From JAHEZL01 sp046074525 (GTDB taxonomy: Bacteria > Bacteroidota > Bacteroidia > Flavobacteriales_C > GCA-002722245): a DNA stretch of 64,000 nt. Below the pieces are notes generated by a model. That model searched no databases. It was not told where the DNA came from and saw only the letters and a program-made list of their open reading frames with translations. Of this stretch, positions 50,206 through 59,090 are shown piece after piece. The position numbers and the translations under genes are program-made. The stretch's first letter is position 1; each line of letters opens with the position of its first letter. The stretch covers positions 12,108 to 76,107 of the forward strand of contig JBJTOK010000047.1 of NCBI GenBank assembly GCA_046074525.1, written 5' to 3'.

Positions 50206-51657
50206 CTAATATCTTTTTCCCTTGAAATCCTCGGCCAGTGTCCTATTTTTTATGGTATCACCTGCTTGCGGATCGAGCTTAAAAGTATAATTTTTTTCGC
50301 CAGATAGGTAAAGGGACAAAAGTTGGGCATCTCCCACTGTAGGACAAACGATGGTGGAGGATACTTCATTGCTGGCTTCAATCTTCTCGCTGAAAGCCAT
50401 GTAGGGATTGCTTTCCCTGTGCTTTGGTTCATCGAGATAGAGGCCGTAAATTGAAATAAATCCTATGATTATCTGAATGCTGATTAATGGGTAGGCTAAT
50501 TTTTTATTCTTCTCCAGAAGCAAAGCAAAGCCAAACGCCATTGCTATGATAGCGTAAGGCGAAGCAAAAATAGAGTAGAGGGGCTGGTAGGAAATAGTGT
50601 GGCCGCTACTCATTGCTAGATAGGTTGCAAAGGCATTTTGTGTCAATACAATAATTAGTGCTGCAAAGAGGAATTTTCTTTTTTCTTTTTCATTGCGCAA
50701 GGCATAAAAAATGAGGAAGAAAGGCAAAATCAGGAAAGGAATGATTTCCCTAATTCTGAATATAGCCTGTAATCCGTTACCAAACTGCTGCAGCCAAACC
50801 TGTATAAGTCCCATGAACATATTGACGGGGGTATTAGGCACTACAAAAGAATCGTCTCCCGGTTGATAATTTTTGGCCATTTCAACATATACGGCACTTT
50901 GATGCGATAATATTTCAAGTCCTTCTGCTCCTCCCAATACCATCCAAACAGCCACCATGGCTATGGCTAAACAGCCCCCTGCAATAAAGTGGATCCATTG
51001 TTTTGCTCCACGCAGATACAGCAATGCAATCAGGGCGTGGGCAATAAAAACATAGGCACTCAGATAATGGGAAAGTATGCAAAGTCCGCAGAACAGTCCG
51101 TACCACAACACGCTGCTCCATTTGCTTTCGCCTTTCACCAAAGTGTTCCAGAAGATATAAGTGGCGCAAAGTGTAAAGAAAAGGGTCATGGAATAATTCC
51201 TTGCCTGATCGGCATAGTTCACCGATAGAGCATGCACTGTCAGTAATAGCAATACAAGGAAGGCAATACGGAAGTTGCTATTTTTCAAACAAAGGAAAAA
51301 AGCCATTAGTAGTGCAACCAAAGAAAAAATCAGCGATAGAAAACGAATGGCAAAGTCAGAAGATCCAAAAGCCTTGCACCAGTAATGCAGCAGGAAGTTG
51401 TAAACTATGGAATTCCCATTGTCTTTAATGGCAGAGGCGAGAACGTTTTCTGTGGTGTTTTTTTCTTTTAATTCCTGGAGGGTGAAGGTGTTTTTTGCTT
51501 CGGGATTATCGTTGTATTTGATTCCATTGGCAATAAGAACAGAAACTTTTTCATCTTCCCAGATGCTGTGATTGCTGATATTAAAGATTCGGAAAACAAA
51601 GGCCAGAACAAGAACCAGAAGAACTAATACTTTTTGAGTACTATTTAGAACCTGCAT
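50206..51657 (-). CDS. GT39/PMT-type membrane glycosyltransferase
   Basis: About 483 aa starting at 51657 (MQVLNSTQKV). The first loop carries the catalytic-type acidic motif SIWEDEK after helix 1, as in PMT_2/ArnT-like glycosyltransferases that use lipid-linked sugars. About ten to eleven membrane helices follow, then a periplasmic C-terminal part. It overlaps the end of the upstream GT2 gene by 17 bases and is followed 15 bases later by wecB. Confidence 0.85.
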   Translation of the reverse strand: MQVLNSTQKVLVLLVLVLAFVFRIFNISNHSIWEDEKVSVLIANGIKYNDNPEAKNTFTLQELKEKNTTENVLASAIKDNGNSIVYNFLLHYWCKAFGSSDFAIRFLSLIFSLVALLMAFFLCLKNSNFRIAFLVLLLLTVHALSVNYADQARNYSMTLFFTLCATYIFWNTLVKGESKWSSVLWYGLFCGLCILSHYLSAYVFIAHALIALLYLRGAKQWIHFIAGGCLAIAMVAVWMVLGGAEGLEILSHQSAVYVEMAKNYQPGDDSFVVPNTPVNMFMGLIQVWLQQFGNGLQAIFRIREIIPFLILPFFLIFYALRNEKEKRKFLFAALIIVLTQNAFATYLAMSSGHTISYQPLYSIFASPYAIIAMAFGFALLLEKNKKLAYPLISIQIIIGFISIYGLYLDEPKHRESNPYMAFSEKIEASNEVSSTIVCPTVGDAQLLSLYLSGEKNYTFKLDPQAGDTIKNRTLAEDFKGKRY

Positions 51658-52387
51658 GCTTAGCAATGAGTTTTAAAGTTTGCATGATGGTGCGCGACAC
51701 GTTCATCTTGCTATCGCCTATTTTTCTGTCGTAACGCAATATCATTGGCATCTCGTGAACAATGGCACCTGTTTTGCCCATTTTGATAATGATTTCAGCC
51801 ATACAGGCGAAACCTTGTTCTTCTATAAGTTTGTCGCCGTATTTTGCGTTAACCTTATTGAGCATATCTACTTTGTAAGCCCTGAACCCGCAGGTAAAAT
51901 CGCGTACACCTTTAATAGGAATGAAAACACGGAACATCATGCCTGCCGCCCAGCCCGTGAATTTACGGAAACGAGTGAGTCCGTAAGCCCTTGATCCTGG
52001 TTGAAAACGCGAAGCAATCACCACATCACTGCCTTCATTCGCCTGTTTCACCATTCTTTCAATAAGCAAAGGGTTGTGACTGTCGTCGCCGTCCAATGCC
52101 ACTACAATATCATTGTCACCCAATCCTTTTGCTGCTTCTTTCAGTCCCTGGCGCATGGCATTGGCCAAGCCCTGGTTAGGCTGAATGTCCAGCACATTTT
52201 TTTCAATAGCCATTTTAAAGTCCCTGGCTACACCAACTGTATTGTCCTTACTTCCATCGTTTACTACTAAAACGCTAAGCTCCACATAAGGCATCTGTTC
52301 TGCCAGCTGGCCCACGCGGGTTAAGAGTTTGGGAAGATTTTCGGCTTCGTTGTAACAAGGAAGTAAGACTCTGACTTTCTGCTTCAT
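51641..52387 (-). CDS. Family 2 glycosyltransferase (DPM-like)
   Basis: 248 aa from ATG 52387 (MKQKVRVLLPCYNEAENLPK). GT-A fold with VLVVNDGSKDNTVGVA, ALDGDDSHNPLLIERM and DFTCGFRAYKVDML, the pattern of dolichol-phosphate-mannose-synthase-like enzymes. Such an enzyme can load a polyprenyl-phosphate carrier used by the GT39 enzyme encoded next to it. No C-terminal TM segment. Confidence 0.92.
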   Translation of the reverse strand: MKQKVRVLLPCYNEAENLPKLLTRVGQLAEQMPYVELSVLVVNDGSKDNTVGVARDFKMAIEKNVLDIQPNQGLANAMRQGLKEAAKGLGDNDIVVALDGDDSHNPLLIERMVKQANEGSDVVIASRFQPGSRAYGLTRFRKFTGWAAGMMFRVFIPIKGVRDFTCGFRAYKVDMLNKVNAKYGDKLIEEQGFACMAEIIIKMGKTGAIVHEMPMILRYDRKIGDSKMNVSRTIMQTLKLIAKHAGSK

Positions 52388-52508
52388 GGGCGTAAAGATA
52401 AAAAAGAACTTGGGAAATGCCAGACCGGGCATTTTTCTAATTATGGGCAGGGTCAGGTCATAGAAATTTCAGAATTTTTGAGTTACTTTGGACACCTTAA
52501 TTTTTTCG

Positions 52509-53489
52509 ATGAGTACAGATTATAAGAAAGTATTAATTACCGGTGTGGCGGGTTTTGTAGGATCTAACCTGGCAAAAGCCCTGTTAAATAATGGCATTGA
52601 GGTAATAGGAATAGATGATTTCAGTCATGGTTTTGAAAGAAACATTACAGAACTTCTTCCCAATAAAAAATTCACTTTTTTAAAGAAGGATGCCCGTGAT
52701 CCCGATACTTTCAAAGGTTTGAAAGCTGATGTGATTGTGCATCTCGCTTCACAAAAAATTCCAAGATACAGCAGTGCCTTACTGGTGCTGGATGATAATT
52801 CATTAATGACAAAAAACATTGTGAAGAAATGTATCGATGATAAAATCAAGATGGTTTTTGCTTCTACATCTGATATCTATGGCAAAAATCCTAAGCTGCC
52901 TTATTCGGAGACTTCGGATATGCTGCTCGGACCGACAACGGTAAAAAGATGGGCTTATGCTATTTCCAAGATATATTCGGAGCAATATCTGATTGCTAAT
53001 CACGAAGAGTTCGGACTCACTTATACCATCATGCGCTTTTTCGGAAGCTATGGTACTAACCAGAATCCAACATGGTGGGGCGGACCGCAATCGGTTTTTA
53101 TTGAGAAAGCCTACAACGACGATTTCATTGAATTGCATGGTGACGGCTCTCAAACCCGCACCTTTACTTATATAGATGATACCGTGCAGGGTGTGATGAA
53201 GTGTATCTTCCACGAAAATTCCACCAACGATATTTTCAATATTGCCGGTGACCCCGATTCGGAAATCACGATCAGGGACCTCGCTCACCTTATATGGGGG
53301 CTGATGCGTCCGGGCACCGAACCTAAAATTAAATGTATTCCATATTCTACCTTCGGTAATTATGAGGATGTTCAGAGAAGATTGCCTGACATCAGCAAAA
53401 TCAAATCCAAGTTGGGCTATGAACCAAAGTGGAAGCTTGCAGAAGGTTTGAAACAAGCCATTGAATGGCAAACCAAATTGTATAAATAG
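52509..53489 (+). CDS. NAD-dependent sugar epimerase/dehydratase (extended SDR)
   Basis: 326 aa from ATG 52509 (MSTDYKKVLITGVAGFVGSN). NAD-binding GVAGFVGSNLAKAL, the catalytic Ser in ASTSDIYGKN, and the YxxxK motif as YAISKIYSEQYL. It acts on a nucleotide sugar such as UDP-glucose or UDP-GlcNAc; the exact reaction cannot be told. Its stop is followed at once by the next gene. Confidence 0.92.
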   Translation: MSTDYKKVLITGVAGFVGSNLAKALLNNGIEVIGIDDFSHGFERNITELLPNKKFTFLKKDARDPDTFKGLKADVIVHLASQKIPRYSSALLVLDDNSLMTKNIVKKCIDDKIKMVFASTSDIYGKNPKLPYSETSDMLLGPTTVKRWAYAISKIYSEQYLIANHEEFGLTYTIMRFFGSYGTNQNPTWWGGPQSVFIEKAYNDDFIELHGDGSQTRTFTYIDDTVQGVMKCIFHENSTNDIFNIAGDPDSEITIRDLAHLIWGLMRPGTEPKIKCIPYSTFGNYEDVQRRLPDISKIKSKLGYEPKWKLAEGLKQAIEWQTKLYK

Positions 53490-54209
53490 ATGATTTATAT
53501 ACTCATCCCCGTATTTAACGAAGAGCAGAACATTGAAAATTTGTTCAATGAACTCAATGCGTTAAAATTGGATGAAGAAGTATTTTTTGTCTTTGCCGAT
53601 GATGGGTCTTCTGATAAATCCGTTGAATTGCTGGGCTTATATTTTGCAGGAAAAAATCACATCGTTTTAAAAAATGGCGAAAATAAAGGTCCTGGCTATA
53701 CCTTCAATCATGGCTTTACCTGGATTTTAGAAAACGCTAAATCGGATAGTGATCGCGTAGTGACCATGGAAGCGGATACTACTTCCGATTTAGGTATTTT
53801 GCCGCACATGCTCACGATTTCCGGAATGGGTTACGACCTGGTTTTGGCATCGGTGTATGCGCAGGGTGGAGGTTTTGATCAGACTTCCTTTATTAGAAAA
53901 TTTCTTTCTTCGTTGTCTAATGCCGCCATTCGTTTTTTATTGGGCATTCAGGTGAATACTTATACTTCTTTTTACCGTGTTTATCATATCGGTTTATTGA
54001 GGAGAATTAAAAATAAGTATCCGCAGCTGATTACCGAAAATGGCTTCATTTGCAAGCTGGAAATCCTCATGAAAGCTGTAAAAACGGGTGTGAAAATAGT
54101 GGAGGTGCCTATGCTGCTTCAGTCCACAAAAAGAAAGGGGAAATCGAAAATGAAAATTCTCAAGACCTCTATCGAATACCTTCGCTTCGCCTTCTTTAAG
54201 CGACTGTAG
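53490..54209 (+). CDS. Family 2 glycosyltransferase
   Basis: 239 aa. LIPVFNEEQNIENLFNELN at the start, FADDGSSDKSVELLG, a MEADTTSDLGIL acidic motif in place of DxD, and YTSFYRVYHIGLLRRI. It is similar in layout to the minus-strand GT2 at 51641, suggesting a related polyprenyl-phosphate sugar transferase. No gap to the epimerase gene, so one operon. Confidence 0.9.
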   Translation: MIYILIPVFNEEQNIENLFNELNALKLDEEVFFVFADDGSSDKSVELLGLYFAGKNHIVLKNGENKGPGYTFNHGFTWILENAKSDSDRVVTMEADTTSDLGILPHMLTISGMGYDLVLASVYAQGGGFDQTSFIRKFLSSLSNAAIRFLLGIQVNTYTSFYRVYHIGLLRRIKNKYPQLITENGFICKLEILMKAVKTGVKIVEVPMLLQSTKRKGKSKMKILKTSIEYLRFAFFKRL

Positions 54210-54240
54210 TTTCTTTCATTCCTATCTCTAATATCTCCGA

Positions 54241-54305
54241 CACTTTTTTTGAGTATGTCCTTCCTTCGTCAGAATGACATACGCGAGAAAATGGGCACGA
54301 AGGAT
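54241..54305. repeat. Dispersed repeat, copy 3 (inverted fragments)
   Basis: TTGAGTATGTCCTTCCTTCGTC, then GAATGACATACGCGAGAAAA and GCACGAAGGA: pieces of the same family as copies 1, 2 and 4, partly inverted. It lies in the gap between convergent genes. Confidence 0.6.
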
Positions 54306-54306
54306 T

Positions 54307-55932
54307 TTACGAAAGATACTTGCCTACAATAGGCATTCTCCTGCCCATGCCGAAAGCTTTGGTGGAAACCCTCAGTATAGGTGGAGTTTGATGACGTTTG
54401 TATTCGGAGATGTTGACGAGTTTAAGTACTCTTTTTACTGTGGCTTCATCAAAGCCCTGACTGATGATGGCTTCCGGACCTTTACGCAACTCGATGTATT
54501 GAAAAAGTATTTGATCGAGAATATCGTATTCGGGCAACGAATCACTGTCTTTTTGTCCCGGACGCAACTCCGCTGAAGGGGGTTTTACAATACTGTTCAG
54601 CGGAATAATTTCCATGTTGCGATTGATGTGTTTCGCAAGTGCATACACTTCTGTTTTATAAATATCTCCCAGCACCGAGAGACCACCGTTCATGTCTCCA
54701 TACAAAGTGCCATAACCCACCGAAGCTTCGCTTTTGTTGGTGGTATTGAGCAGGATGTGTCCAAATTTATTAGAGATCGCCATCAGCAAAGTTCCGCGTA
54801 TCCTCGCCTGCAGATTTTCCTCAGCGAGTCCGAAAGGCAGGTTTTGGAAAACAGGCGCCAGTTCCGATGAAAACTCAGAGAACAATGGTTCAATTTCTAT
54901 AGTGTGTGTTTCGGCATTTAAATTTTGCGCCAGTTTTTTAGCGTCGCTAATGGAATGATCGGAAGAAAACTGCGAAGGCATGAGTATGCCCAGCACATTT
55001 TCTGATCCCAGGGCTTCTGCTGCGAGTGCAAAAACTACAGCCGAATCAATACCTCCCGACAAACCAAGAACTGCTTTTTTGAAGCCGAGTTTCCTGAAGT
55101 AATCTTTGATGCCGAGAATCAGTGCGTGGTGTATATTGTTGGTTTTATCCTGCACTGCAGCAACATCTTTTTTACTGCTGTTAGTGCTGTCAATGATTTT
55201 AAAATCTTCCGCGAAATAAGAAAGCTCTTCTGCAACAACCCCCTGTTGATTGATGAAGAGAGATCCTCCGTCAAAAATCAATTCGGTTTGCGCACCGCTG
55301 TGATTACAGTAAACAATAGGCATTTTGTATTTTGCGAAATTGCTTTTCAGCACCACGCTGCGGATGTTTGCCTGATTGTAATTAAAAGGAGAAGCCGCAA
55401 TATTGATCATGAGCGTAGCGCCTTGCTTCACGAGCTCTTCCATAGGATCGGTCTCATACAACTTCTCCGAAATATTCCACAAATCCTCACAGATGGTCAG
55501 CGCTATTTTTTCACCTTTGAAATTCAGGATGCTGAACTCACGGTTGGGTTCAAAATAACGGTATTCATCAAAAACGTCGTAATTCGGTAAAAGCGATTTA
55601 TTCACCACTTTTTCTACTTTTCCATTGTGGAGGAAGAAAGCCGAGTTGTATAATTTTTTTCCGCGGGGTGATGGATTGCGTGAGGGTCCGCCAACAATGG
55701 CTGCGATATTCACGCAGCAACTGGCAATCTTATCGATCTGCTTCAGGCATTCGTCAACGAACTCATCAAACTCCAGGAAATCACGCGGTGGATAGCCACA
55801 AATAGCCAGTTCGGAGAACACTACGAGATCGGCGCCTTCCTTTTCAGCTTTGGCAATAGCGTTGATGATTTTAGAAGAATTCTCTTCAAAATTTCCAACG
55901 TGGAAGTTCAGCTGGGCTATTGCAATGCGCAT
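54307..55932 (-). CDS. nadE: Glutamine-dependent NAD+ synthetase
   Basis: 541 aa, two domains. N-terminal nitrilase-type glutaminase (residues 1-260) with Glu in VVFSELAICGYPP, Lys in VNKSLLPNYDVFDE and Cys in LTICEDLWN. C-terminal amide-forming domain with PP-loop VLGLSGGIDSAVVFALAAEA. It converts deamido-NAD to NAD. Start is 3 bases after the stop of the outer-membrane protein gene. The nadE-gldB-gldC neighbourhood is typical of Bacteroidota. Confidence 0.97.
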   Translation of the reverse strand: MRIAIAQLNFHVGNFEENSSKIINAIAKAEKEGADLVVFSELAICGYPPRDFLEFDEFVDECLKQIDKIASCCVNIAAIVGGPSRNPSPRGKKLYNSAFFLHNGKVEKVVNKSLLPNYDVFDEYRYFEPNREFSILNFKGEKIALTICEDLWNISEKLYETDPMEELVKQGATLMINIAASPFNYNQANIRSVVLKSNFAKYKMPIVYCNHSGAQTELIFDGGSLFINQQGVVAEELSYFAEDFKIIDSTNSSKKDVAAVQDKTNNIHHALILGIKDYFRKLGFKKAVLGLSGGIDSAVVFALAAEALGSENVLGILMPSQFSSDHSISDAKKLAQNLNAETHTIEIEPLFSEFSSELAPVFQNLPFGLAEENLQARIRGTLLMAISNKFGHILLNTTNKSEASVGYGTLYGDMNGGLSVLGDIYKTEVYALAKHINRNMEIIPLNSIVKPPSAELRPGQKDSDSLPEYDILDQILFQYIELRKGPEAIISQGFDEATVKRVLKLVNISEYKRHQTPPILRVSTKAFGMGRRMPIVGKYLS

Positions 55933-55935
55933 GAT

Positions 55936-56694
55936 TTAAAAAAGGAAACCTGCTGTTAACGCTACGTATTTTGAGCTGAGGGCCTGTTCGGCAGGAGATG
56001 ATCCTGAGTACAAAGTGCTGGAGTTTTTGCTTACTGTTGAAGTGAAACCATCAGTATAATGCAAACCTACCAAAAGTGCAGTACTTCCTGCTAGATTGTA
56101 TTCAATACCTAGTCCTGCAATGATGGATCCGCGGAAGAGGTAAGTGTCGTTGCGCACATCAAGTGTTGCATCATTACCAGAGATTTCTGCCACTCCTTTT
56201 TGCGGATCATTGTACTTATTTTCAGAGGCTGAAGCTTTCCACATGATGGAAGGAACTGCACCTACCTGCATCCAGTAAGTGATGTAGCCTATTTCGTTGG
56301 TTTTCAATTTTAAGCTGAAAGGAATATCGATAGTTTGGAAGCGGTATCTGCGTGAGATGATATCCAGGTTGGTATTGTTGTATTTTAAAACGATGTTGCT
56401 TGCGGTATCAAAAACAATTCCGCCGCTGTGTGAGGAGATATCCACTCCTGTAACGAAAGCTACCGTTTTTGATAAATTTCTCTCTACCACCAATCCGCCG
56501 CTGAACTGCAAGCCTGCACCATCAGTGCTCATAATGGATTTATTTGATTTCAGCCAGGAACCACCGAGAGTTCCCTTAACCCCAAACCTCCATTTTTGTA
56601 AACCACTTGTTGTAATAGTAGTGGTAGTGGTGCTTTGTGCATTAATTCCCAAAAAAATAAGGAAAGCGGCGATGAAGGAGCATAACTTTTTCAT
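55936..56694 (-). CDS. Outer-membrane beta-barrel protein (PorT/OmpW-like)
   Basis: 252 aa with a signal peptide (MKKLCSFIAAFLIFLGINAQ) and a beta-barrel pattern of amphipathic strands, ending in Phe (ALTAGFLF), the usual last residue for outer-membrane insertion. It resembles the 'porin family / outer membrane beta-barrel' proteins common in the phylum. First gene of an operon with nadE, driven by a strong promoter at 56736. Confidence 0.8.
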   Translation of the reverse strand: MKKLCSFIAAFLIFLGINAQSTTTTTITTSGLQKWRFGVKGTLGGSWLKSNKSIMSTDGAGLQFSGGLVVERNLSKTVAFVTGVDISSHSGGIVFDTASNIVLKYNNTNLDIISRRYRFQTIDIPFSLKLKTNEIGYITYWMQVGAVPSIMWKASASENKYNDPQKGVAEISGNDATLDVRNDTYLFRGSIIAGLGIEYNLAGSTALLVGLHYTDGFTSTVSKNSSTLYSGSSPAEQALSSKYVALTAGFLF

Positions 56695-56735
56695 ATGGAT
56701 TTTATACTTTTGATTTTCTTGTTATTCGGTTGAAA

Positions 56736-56766
56736 CAAAGCTAATAATTTTTAAGTTCATGTCAAT
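56736..56766 (-). promoter_or_regulatory. Bacteroidota-type promoter of the OMP-nadE operon
   Basis: Minus strand: ATTG, 19 bases, TAGCTTTG. The -7 box is 42 bases upstream of the ATG. The -33 box lies in the first codons of divergent gldB. Confidence 0.7.
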
Positions 56767-57757
56767 TTATCGCATTTTCCTTCCACTTATCTTCCTGTTT
56801 TTCGCTGCCTGCCAGTCGGATCCGCTTATGGTAGACCTTAGTGCCGTAAAACCGGAGGAAGTTCATGTGTTGCGATATGATCAGGACATTTTCACTGTTA
56901 ACCGCCAGAATGTGAAAGAACAGCTGGATGTGCTGGCGAAAAAATATCCTTTGCTGATTAATGGGGATTACAAGGATCCTGCCAGAATTTATGGCTTGAT
57001 GGGCTATCTTGAAGATCCTTTATTTAAAGAACTTAAGGTTAAATGCAATCAGGTTTATCCCGACATGGTTGCCCTCGATAAAATTTTGTCGGAAGGGTTT
57101 ACTTATTATAAATACTATTATCCTCAGTCTCCTTCACCGAAGGTGTATGCATATATTTCCGGACTCGATCTCGACAATGCTATGTGCTGGGTCGATTCCG
57201 CTTCTTCGGCGGTAATGGCATTGGATATGTACCTCGGTCCGGAATTTCCCATGTACTATCAAATGGGTGTGGAGATGCCGAAATATCAAACCTATAAGTT
57301 CCAGGAAAAATTTATTCCCGTTGATGTTTTCACTCAGCTGGCACTGGAAAAATATCATTTGGAAAAACAAGGCAAAACCCTGATTGAAAAAATAATTGTG
57401 CAGGGAAAGGTTCAGTATTTCGTGAATGCGGTGCTGCCTTTTATTTCTGATTCAACGCGACTCAAATACAATCCAGGACAAATGCAATGGTGCCATGATA
57501 ATGAAGAACGTTTGTGGCAATTTTTCGTGAAGGAAAATTTATTGTATTCCACCGATTATATGGCGTATAAAAAATACTTGGAAGACGGACCTTTTACATC
57601 TTCCCTGGAAAAGGATTCTCCCGGCCGTATTGGCGATTACATGGGCTGGCGAATAGTAAAATCGTACATGGAAAATCATGAAGTAACTCTGGATGCATTG
57701 ATGAGAGATAAAGATCTCTTGAATATCTTCCAGACATCGAAATTCAAACCTGAATAA
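56759..57757 (+). CDS. gldB: Gliding motility lipoprotein GldB
   Basis: 332 aa with a lipoprotein signal (MSIYRIFLPLIFLFFAACQS, Cys at residue 18). The body matches GldB, with VLRYDQDIFTVN early and YISGLDLDNAMCW, ALDMYLGPEFPMYY and RIGDYMGWRIVKSYM in order. GldB is needed for Bacteroidota gliding motility and is thought to act at the inner membrane. Coupled to gldC one base downstream. Confidence 0.93.
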   Translation: MSIYRIFLPLIFLFFAACQSDPLMVDLSAVKPEEVHVLRYDQDIFTVNRQNVKEQLDVLAKKYPLLINGDYKDPARIYGLMGYLEDPLFKELKVKCNQVYPDMVALDKILSEGFTYYKYYYPQSPSPKVYAYISGLDLDNAMCWVDSASSAVMALDMYLGPEFPMYYQMGVEMPKYQTYKFQEKFIPVDVFTQLALEKYHLEKQGKTLIEKIIVQGKVQYFVNAVLPFISDSTRLKYNPGQMQWCHDNEERLWQFFVKENLLYSTDYMAYKKYLEDGPFTSSLEKDSPGRIGDYMGWRIVKSYMENHEVTLDALMRDKDLLNIFQTSKFKPE

Positions 57758-57758
57758 C

Positions 57759-58082
57759 ATGGCAAAAAAAAATCAACTCAGCTTTACAGTAGAACTCGAC
57801 GAGAATAATCTTCCTGTCAATATAGAATGGAACGCTGAAGAAAGCTCAAAGGAAAAAATCAAGGCGCTCATGATTTCTGTTTTTGATGCGAATGAACAAA
57901 TTGCGAAAAGAGTTGATCTCTGGACCAAGGACATGTACATTGAAGAAATGAAGCTGTTTTATTTTCAAACGCTGATGACCCTGGCCGATGGCTTTGAACG
58001 TGCAACCGGTGAGACGGAGATGAGCAAAGAAATCCGCGAGTTTGGAAGAACGTTTGGGAAGAAGATGCAGGTGATAAAGTAG
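57759..58082 (+). CDS. gldC: Gliding motility protein GldC
   Basis: 107 aa, cytoplasmic, full length for GldC. It has FTVELDENNLPVNIEWNAEE at the start and EEMKLFYFQTLMTLADGFERA in the middle (in parts). In model gliders it accompanies gldB and improves, but is not essential for, motility. Confidence 0.93.
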   Translation: MAKKNQLSFTVELDENNLPVNIEWNAEESSKEKIKALMISVFDANEQIAKRVDLWTKDMYIEEMKLFYFQTLMTLADGFERATGETEMSKEIREFGRTFGKKMQVIK

Positions 58083-58309
58083 GAATAATTGTATGTTGGC
58101 AAGAGGGATTTTACCCTGTAAAAACGACAAATCGGTCACACATTCAATTCAAAAGCATAAGAATATGTTGTCCTTAATAGGAATTGTAAATGTGTAAAAT
58201 TAGATTTATTAATACGCCTAAGCGGTTTTTCTTGTTAGCTTATATGCTCAGTTTAAACAGTCAATTTTTTGCCGCAGAATTTTTTTAATTTGCCTTGCAG
58301 AAAAAACTT

Positions 58310-58996
58310 ATGATTACAGCAAAGGAAATTGTTAAAGACCTGAAGGAAATAGCCGACCCTGTTTTTCATGCAGGCTTGTCGCGTTTTGGTATCAATTCGG
58401 AAGCAGCTTTAGGCATAAAAATTCCTGTGTTGCGCGATTATGCCAAACATTTAAAAAAGAATCATGAGCTTGCCTTGCAATTGTGGGATAGTAAAGTTCA
58501 TGAAGCAAGACTGCTCGCCATTTTTATCGCCGATCACAAACAGGTGACAGAAGAGCTGATGGAAAAATGGGTGAAAGATTTTTCTTCATGGGACATTTGC
58601 GATCAGGCTTGCGGACTCTTTGATAAAACACCTTTTGCTTTTCAAAAAGCTGTGGAGTGGAGCAAAAGAAAAAATGAATTTGAAAAAAGAGCGGGCTTCG
58701 CCATGATGGCTACACTGGCTGTTCATGATAAAAAATCCAACGATAAAAAATTTATTTCCTTTTTTCCTTTGCTGGAAAAAGAAGCCCACGACGAACGCAA
58801 CTTTGTGAAAAAGGCTATTAACTGGGCTTTGCGACAAATAGGCAAAAGAAATTTGAACCTTAACAATGAAGCCATCGCTTGCGGCGAAAGAATAAAACTG
58901 CAACAAAGCAAAAGCGCAAAGTGGATTGCTGCTGATGCGCTGCGGGAGTTGAATTCGGAGGCGGTAATGGGAAGGTTGAGAGCGAAGCTGAAGTAA
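58310..58996 (+). CDS. AlkD-like DNA alkylation repair protein
   Basis: 228 aa from ATG 58310 (MITAKEIVKDLKEIADPVFH). It is built of HEAT-like helical repeats. GINSEAALGIKIPVLRDYAK, FSSWDICDQACG and FVKKAINWALRQIGKRNLNL match the AlkD family of alkyl-base glycosylases. The catalytic Asp of AlkD plausibly lies in SSWDICD; the exact alignment was not checked. Confidence 0.87.
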   Translation: MITAKEIVKDLKEIADPVFHAGLSRFGINSEAALGIKIPVLRDYAKHLKKNHELALQLWDSKVHEARLLAIFIADHKQVTEELMEKWVKDFSSWDICDQACGLFDKTPFAFQKAVEWSKRKNEFEKRAGFAMMATLAVHDKKSNDKKFISFFPLLEKEAHDERNFVKKAINWALRQIGKRNLNLNNEAIACGERIKLQQSKSAKWIAADALRELNSEAVMGRLRAKLK

Positions 58997-59090
58997 TTAC
59001 GAAAAGGACCTATCGCCCTTTTCATCATTTGAGATTAATTTTTTCTTTCCCGCTTCATCGACTATATTTAACAGGGATGTTTGTCACTAA